Positions 55,738 to 64,000 of a stretch of DNA of 64,000 nt are shown here, in pieces. The position numbers and the translations under genes were made by a program. How positions within the stretch are numbered: the first letter of the stretch is position 1; each line of letters starts with the position of its first letter. Below the pieces are notes generated by a model. That model was given only the letters and a program-made list of their open reading frames with translations. It was not told the origin of the DNA and did not search any database. The DNA comes from Sporofaciens musculi (GTDB lineage Bacteria; Bacillota; Clostridia; Lachnospirales; Lachnospiraceae): the NCBI RefSeq assembly GCF_009830285.1, contig NZ_WUQX01000001.1, positions 3,286,501-3,350,500 on the forward strand. Reading direction: 5' to 3'.

Positions 55738-57042
55738 CTATTTTAACGATTCCTCCTGCAGTCTGTCAAACTCAGCCATACACTCATCCACAGAAGCGCC
55801 CTCCATCAGCTTGCGCACAATCAGGCAGGTGTTCCCCCACTGCTCCACCTTCATACCCGCATTGCTGGCAAGTACATAAGTTCCCTCATTCACCAAATCA
55901 TTTAAAGGCTTAAGTGCCGGAATACAATTTACCTCCACATTCTTAGACGGGGAAATCACCTTATTCGTCTCCGCATACACCTGTAGGGCCTCGTCTGACA
56001 GGATTACCTCCAAAACCTCCAGGGCATCCTCCTTATTTTCTGCATTAGCGGCCACCGACATTCCGGTCATAGATATTACAGGCATCTGCCCCCGTTCACT
56101 TGGAAAACCGATGACACGCAAATTGAAATCCGGCTTCCCATAAGCTGTATCAGAATTGGCAGCTCCCCAGTAGGCCATAACAATCGGCGTCTTCTGGGCC
56201 ATAAAATCAGGTCCCTCTCCCTCAATCGCCTCATAGGTATACGCCTTCTCTGCGTCAATGTATCCCAGTTCAATCATTTCCTTCAGATACTCGAAGCCAG
56301 ACCGCATATACGTACTATACTTACTCTCTCCACTGTTCAGCGCCTTAACCTCTGCCTCAACATCTCCCCCGTTATACAGGTCTGCATATGCCTGGGCAAA
56401 CACAAATGTTTCAAGCCACCAGCGGTTCGCCCCAATCGGCGTCTCAATTCCATTTTCCTTGAACACCCTGCAGCACTCCAGTAACTCCTCCGGTGTATTC
56501 GGCAACTCCAGCCCATACTCATCAAACATATCTTTATTCACAAAGAGACCGTAGACAACCACCTCCTGAGGAATTCCAACCAGCTTCCCATCCACTGTAT
56601 TGGCTACCTTAACAACCTCCCTAAGATTTTTTGCACAGTCAAGCCCTGATAAATCCTCAAGCAGTCCCTCCTCTCCTGTTTTCTGAAGAACATCCGGATT
56701 CAGCAGATAAAAATCATCCATATTATTTCGTATCCGGTCAAGCGCCACGTCATCATAAGATTTCTCCTGATAATTCTCAGAGGTATAAGTATTGTAATCA
56801 ACTCGAAGCTTAAGCTTATCCTCCGCCATGATCACAGTCTTGTCAAAGGCCGTTCTTGCAATATTTTCAGCATCCGGCTTCGACCTTTCCATAGGTGCGA
56901 ACAGAACAACACTCTTATCCTTATTCTCCACATTCTTGGCAAGATTTTCAGTGGGCTCCTTTTTCTCGCTGCATGCCGCCGCTGCAATAACCATAGTACC
57001 GGCAAGCAGCGTTGCCGCCGCTCTCTTAAAACATTTCTTCAT
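55738..57042 (-). CDS. Extracellular solute-binding lipoprotein (family 1)
   Basis: This 434-residue lipoprotein has a signal peptide with lipobox VIAAAACSEKK. The mature part follows the family 1 solute-binding fold, with EEVVVYGLFVNKDMFDEYGL-like and TPIVMAYWGAAN segments. It probably binds a sugar. No permease or ATPase gene is next to it. Instead the gene upstream encodes a hybrid sensor kinase, only 13 bases away, so it may act as a sensor subunit rather than as part of an importer. Confidence 0.85.
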   Translation of the reverse strand: MKKCFKRAAATLLAGTMVIAAAACSEKKEPTENLAKNVENKDKSVVLFAPMERSKPDAENIARTAFDKTVIMAEDKLKLRVDYNTYTSENYQEKSYDDVALDRIRNNMDDFYLLNPDVLQKTGEEGLLEDLSGLDCAKNLREVVKVANTVDGKLVGIPQEVVVYGLFVNKDMFDEYGLELPNTPEELLECCRVFKENGIETPIGANRWWLETFVFAQAYADLYNGGDVEAEVKALNSGESKYSTYMRSGFEYLKEMIELGYIDAEKAYTYEAIEGEGPDFMAQKTPIVMAYWGAANSDTAYGKPDFNLRVIGFPSERGQMPVISMTGMSVAANAENKEDALEVLEVILSDEALQVYAETNKVISPSKNVEVNCIPALKPLNDLVNEGTYVLASNAGMKVEQWGNTCLIVRKLMEGASVDECMAEFDRLQEESLK

Positions 57043-57055
57043 TACATCCTCGCTT

Positions 57056-59623
57056 TCATCGCAGATACAGACTGAGCGTCTGCTTTAATAACTCCATATC
57101 TACAGGCTTTGCTATATGCGCGTCCATACCCGCATCCAAAGCATCCTTGACATCCTCTGCAAAGGCATTGGCAGTCATGGCAATAATCCGTATCATCTTC
57201 GCATCCTGACGATTCAGGGACCTGATTGCCCTAGACGCCTCATGGCCATTCATCACCGGCATCTGAATATCCATCAGGATTGCGTCATATTTTCCTGGCT
57301 CTTCTGCGCTAAAACGCTCTACGGCAAGCTTGCCGTTTTGGACGATGTCGCAGGTTGCCTCCTCAATATCCAGAAGTTCTTCAATAATCTCTGCATTGAT
57401 CTCGTTATCCTCTGCCACAAGAAAATGTCGGCCTGCAATAGAACCTGCCGCCTGCAGCTTATTCTCAGTCTCTATACCACGTTCTTCAAGAATCTCAAGG
57501 AGCTTCTCCTTAAAAGGAGCGACAAAAAATGGTTTTGTAAGAAATCCATCGATTCCTGCCTCCAGTGCTTCCTCCTGCAGCTCATCACAGTCGTGGGCTG
57601 TCAAAAGAAGAAGGGGGACATCCTTAGCACAGGCTTTTTTCATCTGCCTTGCCGTCTCAATCCCATCCATCAACGGCATCCTCCAATCCAGAAGGACTAC
57701 GTCGTAATCCTTTTCCATATCGCAGGACCTCATTTGCAGCGCTTCTTCTCCGTTATGGGCCACATCCACATGGACGCCGGTATCTTCCATCAGCAGGCGG
57801 ACATTCTCACAGATATCTGGCTCGTCGTCAACTACCAGAAGCCTCCTGATGCCTTTCTGTTCCCAGAACTTCTCGTCTGCCTCAATATCCGGTATACGAA
57901 GCTCCAAATCTACGGTAAACAGACTTCCCAACCCTACCTCACTGAAGACCTCAATCATTCCTCCCATGAGCTCCACAATATTTTTTGTGATGGCCATGCC
58001 AAGACCAGTTCCCTGGATCTTGTTGGTCGTACTGTTCTCCGCTCTGGTAAATGGCTCGAAAATCGTCTCAAGAAATTCCGGAGTCATTCCATAACCATTA
58101 TCCTCCACCTCAATCCGCACACGCTCAAACTGATTGGAATGCTGCTCAAGGCCAATAATACGAAGCCAGATATTACCGCCCTCCTGAGTATATTTCACTG
58201 AATTAGACAGAAGGTTAATCAAAATCTGGTTAAGCCTTGTCTCGTCGCCAATCAAATGCTCATGCTTGATTCCAGTTACCGCAATGTCAAAATTCTGTCC
58301 CTTAGCTTTTGCCGCCGGACGTATAATGGCATCAATAGAAGATATCATGTCTTTCAGCGCAAATTCCCCGATTGTAAGGGCAGCCTTTCCGCTCTCAATC
58401 TTGGAAATATCAAGCACATCATTAATCAGGCCTAAAAGATGCTGACCGGAGGCAGTAATCTTCTTCGTATATTCCCGCACCTTCTCTGGATTATCCACAT
58501 CCTTGGCAAGCAGGGTCGCAAAACCCAGAATCGCATTCATTGGCGTACGGATATCATGGGACATGTTCGAGAGAAACGTAGTCTTGGAATTATTTGCGAT
58601 CTGGGCGGTCTGCAAAGCCTCCTTCAACTGCTTATTATGAATCTCCCGTTCTTCCTCCCTGTCTTTTTGAATCTTCCTCTGCTGTCTCTCAAAAAACAGA
58701 TAGAATGCACACCAGCCCACAAAAGCTAACAGCATCAAGGCGACTACAATAAACATATTCTGATTAACCGCATCACCCTCCCTCTGTATCGCCTGGACAG
58801 GAACATATCCGATTAGATAAACCACACCGTCATTCACAGACCACATATAAATTAGAGAATCCTGATTCTGAATATTATGGTAGAACATCATATCATTTCC
58901 TTCATTGATATACTCATCTACCTTCTTCATAATATTTTCCTCACGGATTTTATTGGCGTTGTAAAAATCATCCAGGTTCAGATGCCCTGCATTCCGCTCT
59001 CCCATTCCCTTGGGCTTCATGACAAACTTGCGGCTGGCAGCGTCCATAAGATAGAGCGTCGCCTCGCTGTTATAAAAGTCATTGGGCAGCGCCTCGTCAA
59101 AAGAATCATAAATATACTCAATATAGAGTACTGCAATCTCATCATTCTCTCTCATAACCGGACATTTCATTGTATACGCCCAAGTTCCCATATCATTGAC
59201 ATAAGAACTGGACAGCGGCAGCCCATCCACCGTCTTTCCTGCTGAGAAATCCAAGTCTTTCTCAGAAAACACTTCGCCTGTGTTGGAAATTCCTTCTGTC
59301 TCTCCCGTACGAATCAAAGAGAGCTTAACCATTGTGCTGTTCCTCTCATAAGAAAGCACAAACTCCTCAGGATTCTTAGAATCCGCCATCTCCTGGGCGA
59401 GCAAGACCTGGAACTCCGCCTCTTTTCCCAGAATCGTCTCAATAGTATTTCCTATCAAATCCAGACTTTCATCCAGATTATTGATGGCTGACAGAGACAT
59501 CTCCTTTGATATCTTCTGGGCAACTGAATATACCACAATACCCAGAATTAAAAAAACAAACAAAAACGGAATAATCAACGCAGCCCTTCTGCGCCCCCCA
59601 CTTTTTATTTTTCCATTTCTCAT
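57056..59623 (-). CDS. Hybrid sensor histidine kinase with two receiver domains
   Basis: This 855-residue membrane protein has an N-terminal helix (IIPFLFVFLILGIVVYSVA) and an extracellular sensing domain of about 260 residues. A second helix lies near residue 300 (MFIVVALMLLAFVGWCAFYLF), followed by a coiled coil and then HisKA (FLSNMSHDIRTPMNAILGF) and the ATPase domain (ILINLLSNSVKYT, EDNGYGM, GTGLGMAI). Two receiver domains follow, with phospho-acceptor Asp in VVLLDWRMPLMDGIETA and AILMDIQMPVMNGHEA. No DNA-binding output is present. It pairs with the solute-binding lipoprotein. Confidence 0.92.
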   Translation of the reverse strand: MRNGKIKSGGRRRAALIIPFLFVFLILGIVVYSVAQKISKEMSLSAINNLDESLDLIGNTIETILGKEAEFQVLLAQEMADSKNPEEFVLSYERNSTMVKLSLIRTGETEGISNTGEVFSEKDLDFSAGKTVDGLPLSSSYVNDMGTWAYTMKCPVMRENDEIAVLYIEYIYDSFDEALPNDFYNSEATLYLMDAASRKFVMKPKGMGERNAGHLNLDDFYNANKIREENIMKKVDEYINEGNDMMFYHNIQNQDSLIYMWSVNDGVVYLIGYVPVQAIQREGDAVNQNMFIVVALMLLAFVGWCAFYLFFERQQRKIQKDREEEREIHNKQLKEALQTAQIANNSKTTFLSNMSHDIRTPMNAILGFATLLAKDVDNPEKVREYTKKITASGQHLLGLINDVLDISKIESGKAALTIGEFALKDMISSIDAIIRPAAKAKGQNFDIAVTGIKHEHLIGDETRLNQILINLLSNSVKYTQEGGNIWLRIIGLEQHSNQFERVRIEVEDNGYGMTPEFLETIFEPFTRAENSTTNKIQGTGLGMAITKNIVELMGGMIEVFSEVGLGSLFTVDLELRIPDIEADEKFWEQKGIRRLLVVDDEPDICENVRLLMEDTGVHVDVAHNGEEALQMRSCDMEKDYDVVLLDWRMPLMDGIETARQMKKACAKDVPLLLLTAHDCDELQEEALEAGIDGFLTKPFFVAPFKEKLLEILEERGIETENKLQAAGSIAGRHFLVAEDNEINAEIIEELLDIEEATCDIVQNGKLAVERFSAEEPGKYDAILMDIQMPVMNGHEASRAIRSLNRQDAKMIRIIAMTANAFAEDVKDALDAGMDAHIAKPVDMELLKQTLSLYLR

Positions 59624-59663
59624 AAAATATCCACCTAATGAATCGCCTGACGTCCCTCCCGCT

Positions 59664-60689
59664 TTAGCAGACTACATGAATCCATCCCTTGGGAGCCTCA
59701 AGCTGCCCCATCTGGATTCCGGTCAAGGTATCATACAGCTTCTTCGTCACTGGCCCCATAGCATCCATTCCACTTGGGAAACAAATCTCCTTACCATGGT
59801 CAACCACCTTGCCTACCGGAGAGATCACGGCCGCTGTACCGCACAACCCACATTCCGCAAATTCCTTCACTTCTTCAAACGGAACCTCCCGTTCTTCTAC
59901 CTGAAGACCAAGATATTTTTCCGCCACATACATTAAAGAACGTCTTGTAATAGACGGAAGAATCGTATCCGACTTTGGCGTTACCACCTTACCATCCCTT
60001 GTCACAAACAAGAAATTGGCGCCGCCTGTCTCCTCCACATTGGTTCTGGTTGCGGCATCCAGATACATGTTCTCATCATAACCCTGGTTATGGGCGTCCA
60101 CGATTGCATGGAGGCTCATGGCATAATTAAGCCCTGCCTTCACATGTCCCGTACCGTGAGGCGCCGCTCTGTCGTAGTCACATACTCTAATCGTAATCGG
60201 CTTGGCGCCGCCCTTAAAGTATGGTCCTACCGGAGTTGTAAATACGCGGAACTGATACTCATCTGCCGGTTTCACGCCTATTACCGGATTAGAACCAAAG
60301 AGATAAGGACGCACATACAATGTGGCTCCAGAGCCATAAGGCGGCACATATGCTGCATTCGCCTCTACAGTTTTATGGACAGCCTCCAAAAACCTCTCCT
60401 CTGGGAAAACAGCCATCTCAAGCCTCTTCGCAGTATCTGCCATACGCTTTGCATTCAAGTCAGGACGGAACATCACAATACGGCCCTCCTGGGTGGTATA
60501 TGCCTTCAAGCCCTCAAAGCAAGTCTGCGCATACTGGAACACACAGGCACACTCATTGAGCACCACATTGGCATCGGAGGTCAGCCCGCCTTCATCCCAC
60601 TCTCCATCCTTATAATGGGAAACGTATCTTTGATCCGTCTCAATATAAGAAAATCCAAGGTTTGACCAGTCAATATTCTTCTTCTCCAT
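59664..60689 (-). CDS. ilvE: Branched-chain amino acid aminotransferase
   Basis: This 341-residue PLP enzyme performs the last step of leucine, isoleucine and valine synthesis. Motifs are QTCFEGLKAYTTQEGRIVMF, HGTGHVKAGLNYAMSL with the Schiff-base Lys, and VEETGGANFLFV. The length is that of the long (BCAT, type II) form. It follows ilvN after 97 bases. The ATG at 60689 follows GGAGGA. Confidence 0.96.
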   Translation of the reverse strand: MEKKNIDWSNLGFSYIETDQRYVSHYKDGEWDEGGLTSDANVVLNECACVFQYAQTCFEGLKAYTTQEGRIVMFRPDLNAKRMADTAKRLEMAVFPEERFLEAVHKTVEANAAYVPPYGSGATLYVRPYLFGSNPVIGVKPADEYQFRVFTTPVGPYFKGGAKPITIRVCDYDRAAPHGTGHVKAGLNYAMSLHAIVDAHNQGYDENMYLDAATRTNVEETGGANFLFVTRDGKVVTPKSDTILPSITRRSLMYVAEKYLGLQVEEREVPFEEVKEFAECGLCGTAAVISPVGKVVDHGKEICFPSGMDAMGPVTKKLYDTLTGIQMGQLEAPKGWIHVVC

Positions 60690-60786
60690 CTTTTGAGTCC
60701 TCCGTTCTTCTATTACCATAATATTACAATTTCTTTAAAATGTTATCTTATCCTATTATAATACCCAGCTTCTTAAAATTCAACTA

Positions 60787-61293
60787 TTACCGTTCCATCA
60801 TACTGATGGATTCAATCCCTACGCTTCCGCCCCTGACTACCTCAATCACCTTAAATTCTTCCTTCATCAGCTTAATCACAGCATCATTCTTGGTGGCTGT
60901 CTGCACGAACTCCAACAGCAGGCTGTCCTTCCCATAATCAATGACCTTTGCCTTGAACGTCTCTGCAATCTGGAACAGAGCCGCCTTATCCGCCGGCGTA
61001 CATCTTAACACCTTAACATACAGAATCTCCTTCATTCGTACAAACACATCCGTAAAGTCAATAACCTTGATTACCTCCACCAGACGGTTTAGCTGCTTCT
61101 TAATCTGCTCAAAGGTCTCGTCATCACTGACCGTGGCAATCGTCATCCTGGAAACCGTAGGGTCTTCCGTTGTTCCCACGGTCAGGCTGTCCAGATTGTA
61201 GGATTTTCCTGAGAAAAGTCCGGAAATCTTAGAAAGAACTCCCACCTGGTTCTCCACGTACAGGGAAATCCACCGCTTCTTCATACTGTTCAT
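60787..61293 (-). CDS. ilvN: Acetolactate synthase small (regulatory) subunit
   Basis: This 168-residue protein carries an ACT domain (WISLYVENQVGVLSKISGLF, SYNLDSLTVGTTEDPTVSRM) and the C-terminal IlvN domain. It gives valine feedback control to acetolactate synthase. It sits between ilvB and ilvE, with AAGGAG before the ATG. Confidence 0.95.
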   Translation of the reverse strand: MNSMKKRWISLYVENQVGVLSKISGLFSGKSYNLDSLTVGTTEDPTVSRMTIATVSDDETFEQIKKQLNRLVEVIKVIDFTDVFVRMKEILYVKVLRCTPADKAALFQIAETFKAKVIDYGKDSLLLEFVQTATKNDAVIKLMKEEFKVIEVVRGGSVGIESISMMER

Positions 61294-61360
61294 ATATCCT
61301 TCTCCTTTTCAATCATCTTCATCTATAGCTTATCGGCATGAATACTTAAGTACCAAAACC

Positions 61361-63082
61361 TTAACAATCCAGTATCATATCTTCAAGAGTTCCGCCCGGC
61401 TGAATCATGGGGTAGACCAGATCCTCTGGATCAATCTCGAACTCAATAATATACGGTGTCTTCACACTCTTTAACGCTTCACAGAGAGCCGGCTCAATTT
61501 CCTCTGTCCTTGTCACGCGGATTCCTCTGGCTCCATAACTCTCTGCCAGCTTAATAAAATCCGGCGTATAGGTCGGGCATTCCACCTCCCCACACCTGCC
61601 CCTGCACGCCGCTCCGGAGCGAAGACAGGTCATGGAATAACGTTTTCCGTAGAATAATTTCTGCCACTGGCGTACCATGCCCAGATTATTATTATTAAAA
61701 ATACAACTAATAATCGGAAGCTCCTCCAGCACAGCCGTTGCAAGCTCCTGGATATTCATCTGCATACCTCCGTCACCAGAGATTGAGATTACAGGCACAT
61801 CTGGATTCCCAATCTTTGCCCCAATGGCGCCTGGCAGCCCGTATCCCATGGTACCAAGACCGCCGGACATGAGAAGCCGCTTCTTCTCATTCAGCTCAAT
61901 AAACTGTGCTGTAAACATCTGGTGCTGCCCTACATCCGTCACCACAATGGCCTCGTCAAACACACGGTTAATGGTGTCAATCACATCCTGAGGCGTCATG
62001 ATGGGTTTCTTCTTCATCTGCATGGGATGCTCACATTTCCATTTATCCACCTCGTCAAGCCATTTCTTCGTGTCACATTCTGTCACATACTCCAGCATTC
62101 GTGTAATCGCTTCCTTGGCATCTGCCACAATGGGCACATCCACCTGTACATTTTTAGAAATGGCAGCCGTATCAATATCAATATGGACAATCTGCGCATG
62201 GGGGGCAAAGGAATGGAGTTTCCCTGTGATACGGTCATTGAACCTTGTGCCAATGGAAAACAGAAGGTCACATTCTCCCACAGCCATGTTGCAGGCATAG
62301 GCTCCATGCATCCCCAGATTCCCCACATACAACGGATGGTTGGTGGCAATGGCCCCCCTTCCCATGACCGTTGTAACCACAGGTATGCAGGTCCGCTCCA
62401 CAAGCTCTGTAAACTCCTTGTTGGCACGGGCAATATTCACGCCTCCACCTGCAAGGAACAGAGGACGCTTCGCCTTTCCAAGCATCTTGAGCGCCTTCTT
62501 AAGCTGACCGATATGAACCTGGGTATTGGGCCTGTAGCCGCGGATATTTACCTCCGTCGGATAATCCCCGCTTCCAAGCTCTCCCATCACGTCCTTGGGA
62601 AGATCAATCAGCACAGGACCCGGCCTTCCTGACCTGGCAATATAGAACGCCTCTTTTACAATTCGCCCCAAATCCTCCCTGTGACGCACCGTCACGCCAT
62701 ACTTGGTGATACTTCGAGTAATCCCTACAATATCCACCTCCTGGAAGGCATCGTTCCCAATTAGATGTCTTGCCACCTGTCCAGTAAAACAGACCAGCGG
62801 AACACTGTCATAGTACGCCGTCGCAAGACCAGTTACCAGGTTCGTAGCGCCCGGTCCGCTGGTTACAAGACACACTCCCACCTTACCAGTGCTTCTCGCG
62901 TAAGCATCCGCCTCATGCACCAGAGCAACCTCCTGCCTCGGCAGAATGACCTTCGTAAAATCCTGCTTGTACAGCTCGTCGCTAATATCAATCGTACACG
63001 CCCCTGGATAGCCAAACAGTGTGTCTACTCCCTCCTCCTTTAACGCCTTCACCAATAACTTGTTGCCGCTGATTTTCTTCAT
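61361..63082 (-). CDS. ilvB: Acetolactate synthase large (catalytic) subunit
   Basis: This 573-residue ThDP enzyme makes acetolactate or acetohydroxybutyrate for valine, leucine and isoleucine. It has LFGYPGACTIDISDELYK with the catalytic Glu region (LPRQEVALVHEADAYARSTG), VTSGPGATNL, and the ThDP-binding SISGDGGMQMNIQELATA to NNNNLGMVRQW. An inserted Cys-containing stretch (CLRSGAACRGRCGEVECP) is present just after the ThDP site. The ATG at 63082 follows GGGAGGT. A T-box leader controls it. Confidence 0.97.
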   Translation of the reverse strand: MKKISGNKLLVKALKEEGVDTLFGYPGACTIDISDELYKQDFTKVILPRQEVALVHEADAYARSTGKVGVCLVTSGPGATNLVTGLATAYYDSVPLVCFTGQVARHLIGNDAFQEVDIVGITRSITKYGVTVRHREDLGRIVKEAFYIARSGRPGPVLIDLPKDVMGELGSGDYPTEVNIRGYRPNTQVHIGQLKKALKMLGKAKRPLFLAGGGVNIARANKEFTELVERTCIPVVTTVMGRGAIATNHPLYVGNLGMHGAYACNMAVGECDLLFSIGTRFNDRITGKLHSFAPHAQIVHIDIDTAAISKNVQVDVPIVADAKEAITRMLEYVTECDTKKWLDEVDKWKCEHPMQMKKKPIMTPQDVIDTINRVFDEAIVVTDVGQHQMFTAQFIELNEKKRLLMSGGLGTMGYGLPGAIGAKIGNPDVPVISISGDGGMQMNIQELATAVLEELPIISCIFNNNNLGMVRQWQKLFYGKRYSMTCLRSGAACRGRCGEVECPTYTPDFIKLAESYGARGIRVTRTEEIEPALCEALKSVKTPYIIEFEIDPEDLVYPMIQPGGTLEDMILDC

Positions 63083-63187
63083 AAACATACCTCCCGTTTT
63101 TTGTAACCAATTCACAGCGCAAATTGATTACCTTCTTGCCTGCCGTCCTAAGACCGCTTATAGGTTCTTCCATATACTATCCTATGG

Positions 63188-63549
63188 AAAAAAAACACCC
63201 TAAGCTTGACGCTTAGGGCGAATATAACATCCGTGTTACCACCTAAATTCAAAGAAACCTCTCTTTGCACTCTGCCAATACAGGAAAATCCATGGGCATC
63301 CAACCCTTTCTCCGATATCGTTCCCCTCTAACGCTGGGACTGCGTTGAAGTCTACTTAAGCTGCCATATGACGCCCTTTCGGTTCACTGCTCAAAGGCTA
63401 CTTCCGCAAATCCATCACGAAGAATTTCCACCAGCCATCTTCTCTCTTGACTTCCGGTATCTGCGTACTCCTCCTTGTCATAGCATTTGTCTCTTCCTTT
63501 TTATCATACCTTACTGGACCATGTCCGCAAATCCGTCAGGATATGAATT
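63188..63549 (-). ncRNA. T-box riboswitch leader of the ilv operon (candidate Val specifier)
   Basis: The T-box sequence AGGTGGTAACACGG (63245-63232) is followed by a terminator stem CGCCCTAAGCG / CTTAGGGTG and a T run (63220-63188). Upstream, stem I can be drawn with basal pairing of CAAATGCTA and TAGCCTTTG, a loop-E pair AGTA (63469-63466) and GAA (63405-63403), and an apical AGAGA/GGTGGAAA. The codon just after GAA is GUA (63402-63400), which would pair with tRNA-Val. It thus should sense uncharged tRNA-Val and allow read-through to ilvB. The specifier call is by hand and could be off. Confidence 0.85.
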
Positions 63550-63555
63550 ATTATC

Positions 63556-63584
63556 ATTATAGTTGACTGCCCTATGGTTGTCAA
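63556..63584 (-). promoter_or_regulatory. Consensus promoter of the ilv T-box transcript
   Basis: TTGACA (63584-63579), 17 bases, TATAAT (63561-63556): both hexamers are perfect. GTTGAC and GTCAAC arms cover the -35 and touch the -10, and could form an operator. Confidence 0.85.
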
Positions 63585-63630
63585 CCGGATATTTTTATCC
63601 TTTTTCTTCTGTTGGCCGGGCAAGCTTCGG

Positions 63631-64000
63631 TCAATCTTTTAACACCCTGTCTGCAATCCCCTCCCAGGAGATACGGCTGACATCTGCGGCCTTTCTCTCA
63701 TTGGTCCGGATACTTGCAAGCAGCGCATCCGCAAACCTTTCTTCAAAAGCCGGCAGCGTCTCCAATACAGGCTCATCTGTGTTCCTCATCTGCGGCATCT
63801 CAACGAATCTGACATCCCCGTGGGGCGCTGCCTCCATAAGCCACTTGCGAATTCCCGGAAGGTCAGACATCACCACACGATTCCTGCAAGCCAGCGCCTC
63901 AATCACAGTGAGAGGCAGTCCGTCAAAAAAGGAAGGCAGCACAAAAATATCGCTCTCTCGGTATATTTTTGCCAGCTCAGGCTGAGACAATCTTCCCAGG
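63631..64000 (-). CDS. GT4 family glycosyltransferase, 5' end outside window
   Basis: Only the last 123 residues are present. The sequence LGRLSQPELAKIYRESDIFV followed by LPSFFDGLPLTVIEALACRNRVVMSDLPG carries the E-x7-E-type donor-binding region of GT4 enzymes (equivalent to LPSxxEGxPLxxLEAMA). The product would transfer a sugar from a nucleotide donor. It ends 82 bases after the ilv promoter region in the reading direction away from it. Confidence 0.88.
   Translation of the reverse strand, partial: LGRLSQPELAKIYRESDIFVLPSFFDGLPLTVIEALACRNRVVMSDLPGIRKWLMEAAPHGDVRFVEMPQMRNTDEPVLETLPAFEERFADALLASIRTNERKAADVSRISWEGIADRVLKD

Noticed and set aside
57116..58201. 361-residue plus-strand frame opposite the hybrid kinase
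   Set aside because: It is rich in Cys, His and Leu with no domain and no ribosome site, typical of an antisense shadow.

Overview
The window looks like the chromosome of a spore-forming, low-to-mid GC Firmicute of class Clostridia, most likely family Lachnospiraceae. Evidence: a CIRCE-controlled groES-groL pair, CodY, a T-box leader on the ilv operon, a SigK-type sporulation sigma factor, DUF5688 and a DUF6106-like protein, and AGGAGG-type ribosome sites throughout. No genus can be named from the sequence alone.

From 1 to 13.4 kb the DNA is AT-rich and accessory-like, and almost all of it reads on the minus strand. It holds a cut-off cell-wall amidase, a surface-glycan set (DUF2304, GT2, DUF2142, GtrA), a VTC polyphosphate polymerase / DUF4956 / CotH kinase trio, an AAA ATPase fused to a nuclease-like domain with a remnant of a second such gene beside it, a nucleotidyltransferase-GtrA pair, and a two-gene locus at 12162-13328. 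I read that locus as a minimal CRISPR polymerase (mCpol) next to a CARF-like effector with two membrane helices. This is the most exciting item. Both of its genes, and the nearby GT2 and DUF2142 genes, carry single-base frameshifts, mostly in homopolymers. They are either decaying, switchable, or affected by sequencing error.

From 13.5 to 28 kb there is an ABC exporter with its own two-component system, a large ABC-type ATPase that may be a defence gene, a TSUP transporter, a pseudouridine synthase, a YfhO-GT2 glycosylation pair, a second two-component system and purC. From 28 to 49.5 kb the window is mostly housekeeping: HtrA, an Ala-tRNA editing protein, ArgRS, tRNA-Arg(CCG), EF-P, YqeG, a chorismate mutase-shikimate kinase fusion, an amidase, GalM, GuaB, GroES/GroEL, CodY, TopA, DprA and ComM. 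From 49.8 to 53 kb lies a glycolipid/envelope operon, followed by SigK. From 53.7 to 64 kb there is a wobble-uridine modification pair (U32 protein and TrmR-like methyltransferase), a solute-binding lipoprotein with a hybrid sensor kinase, the T-box-controlled ilvB-ilvN-ilvE operon, and a cut-off GT4 glycosyltransferase.

The clearest regulatory sites are a perfect 14-bp inverted repeat over the guaB promoter, a CIRCE element with an extra third arm, a consensus promoter plus T-box for ilv, and two families of short stem-loop repeats. No CRISPR array, insertion sequence, integrase or rRNA was seen.
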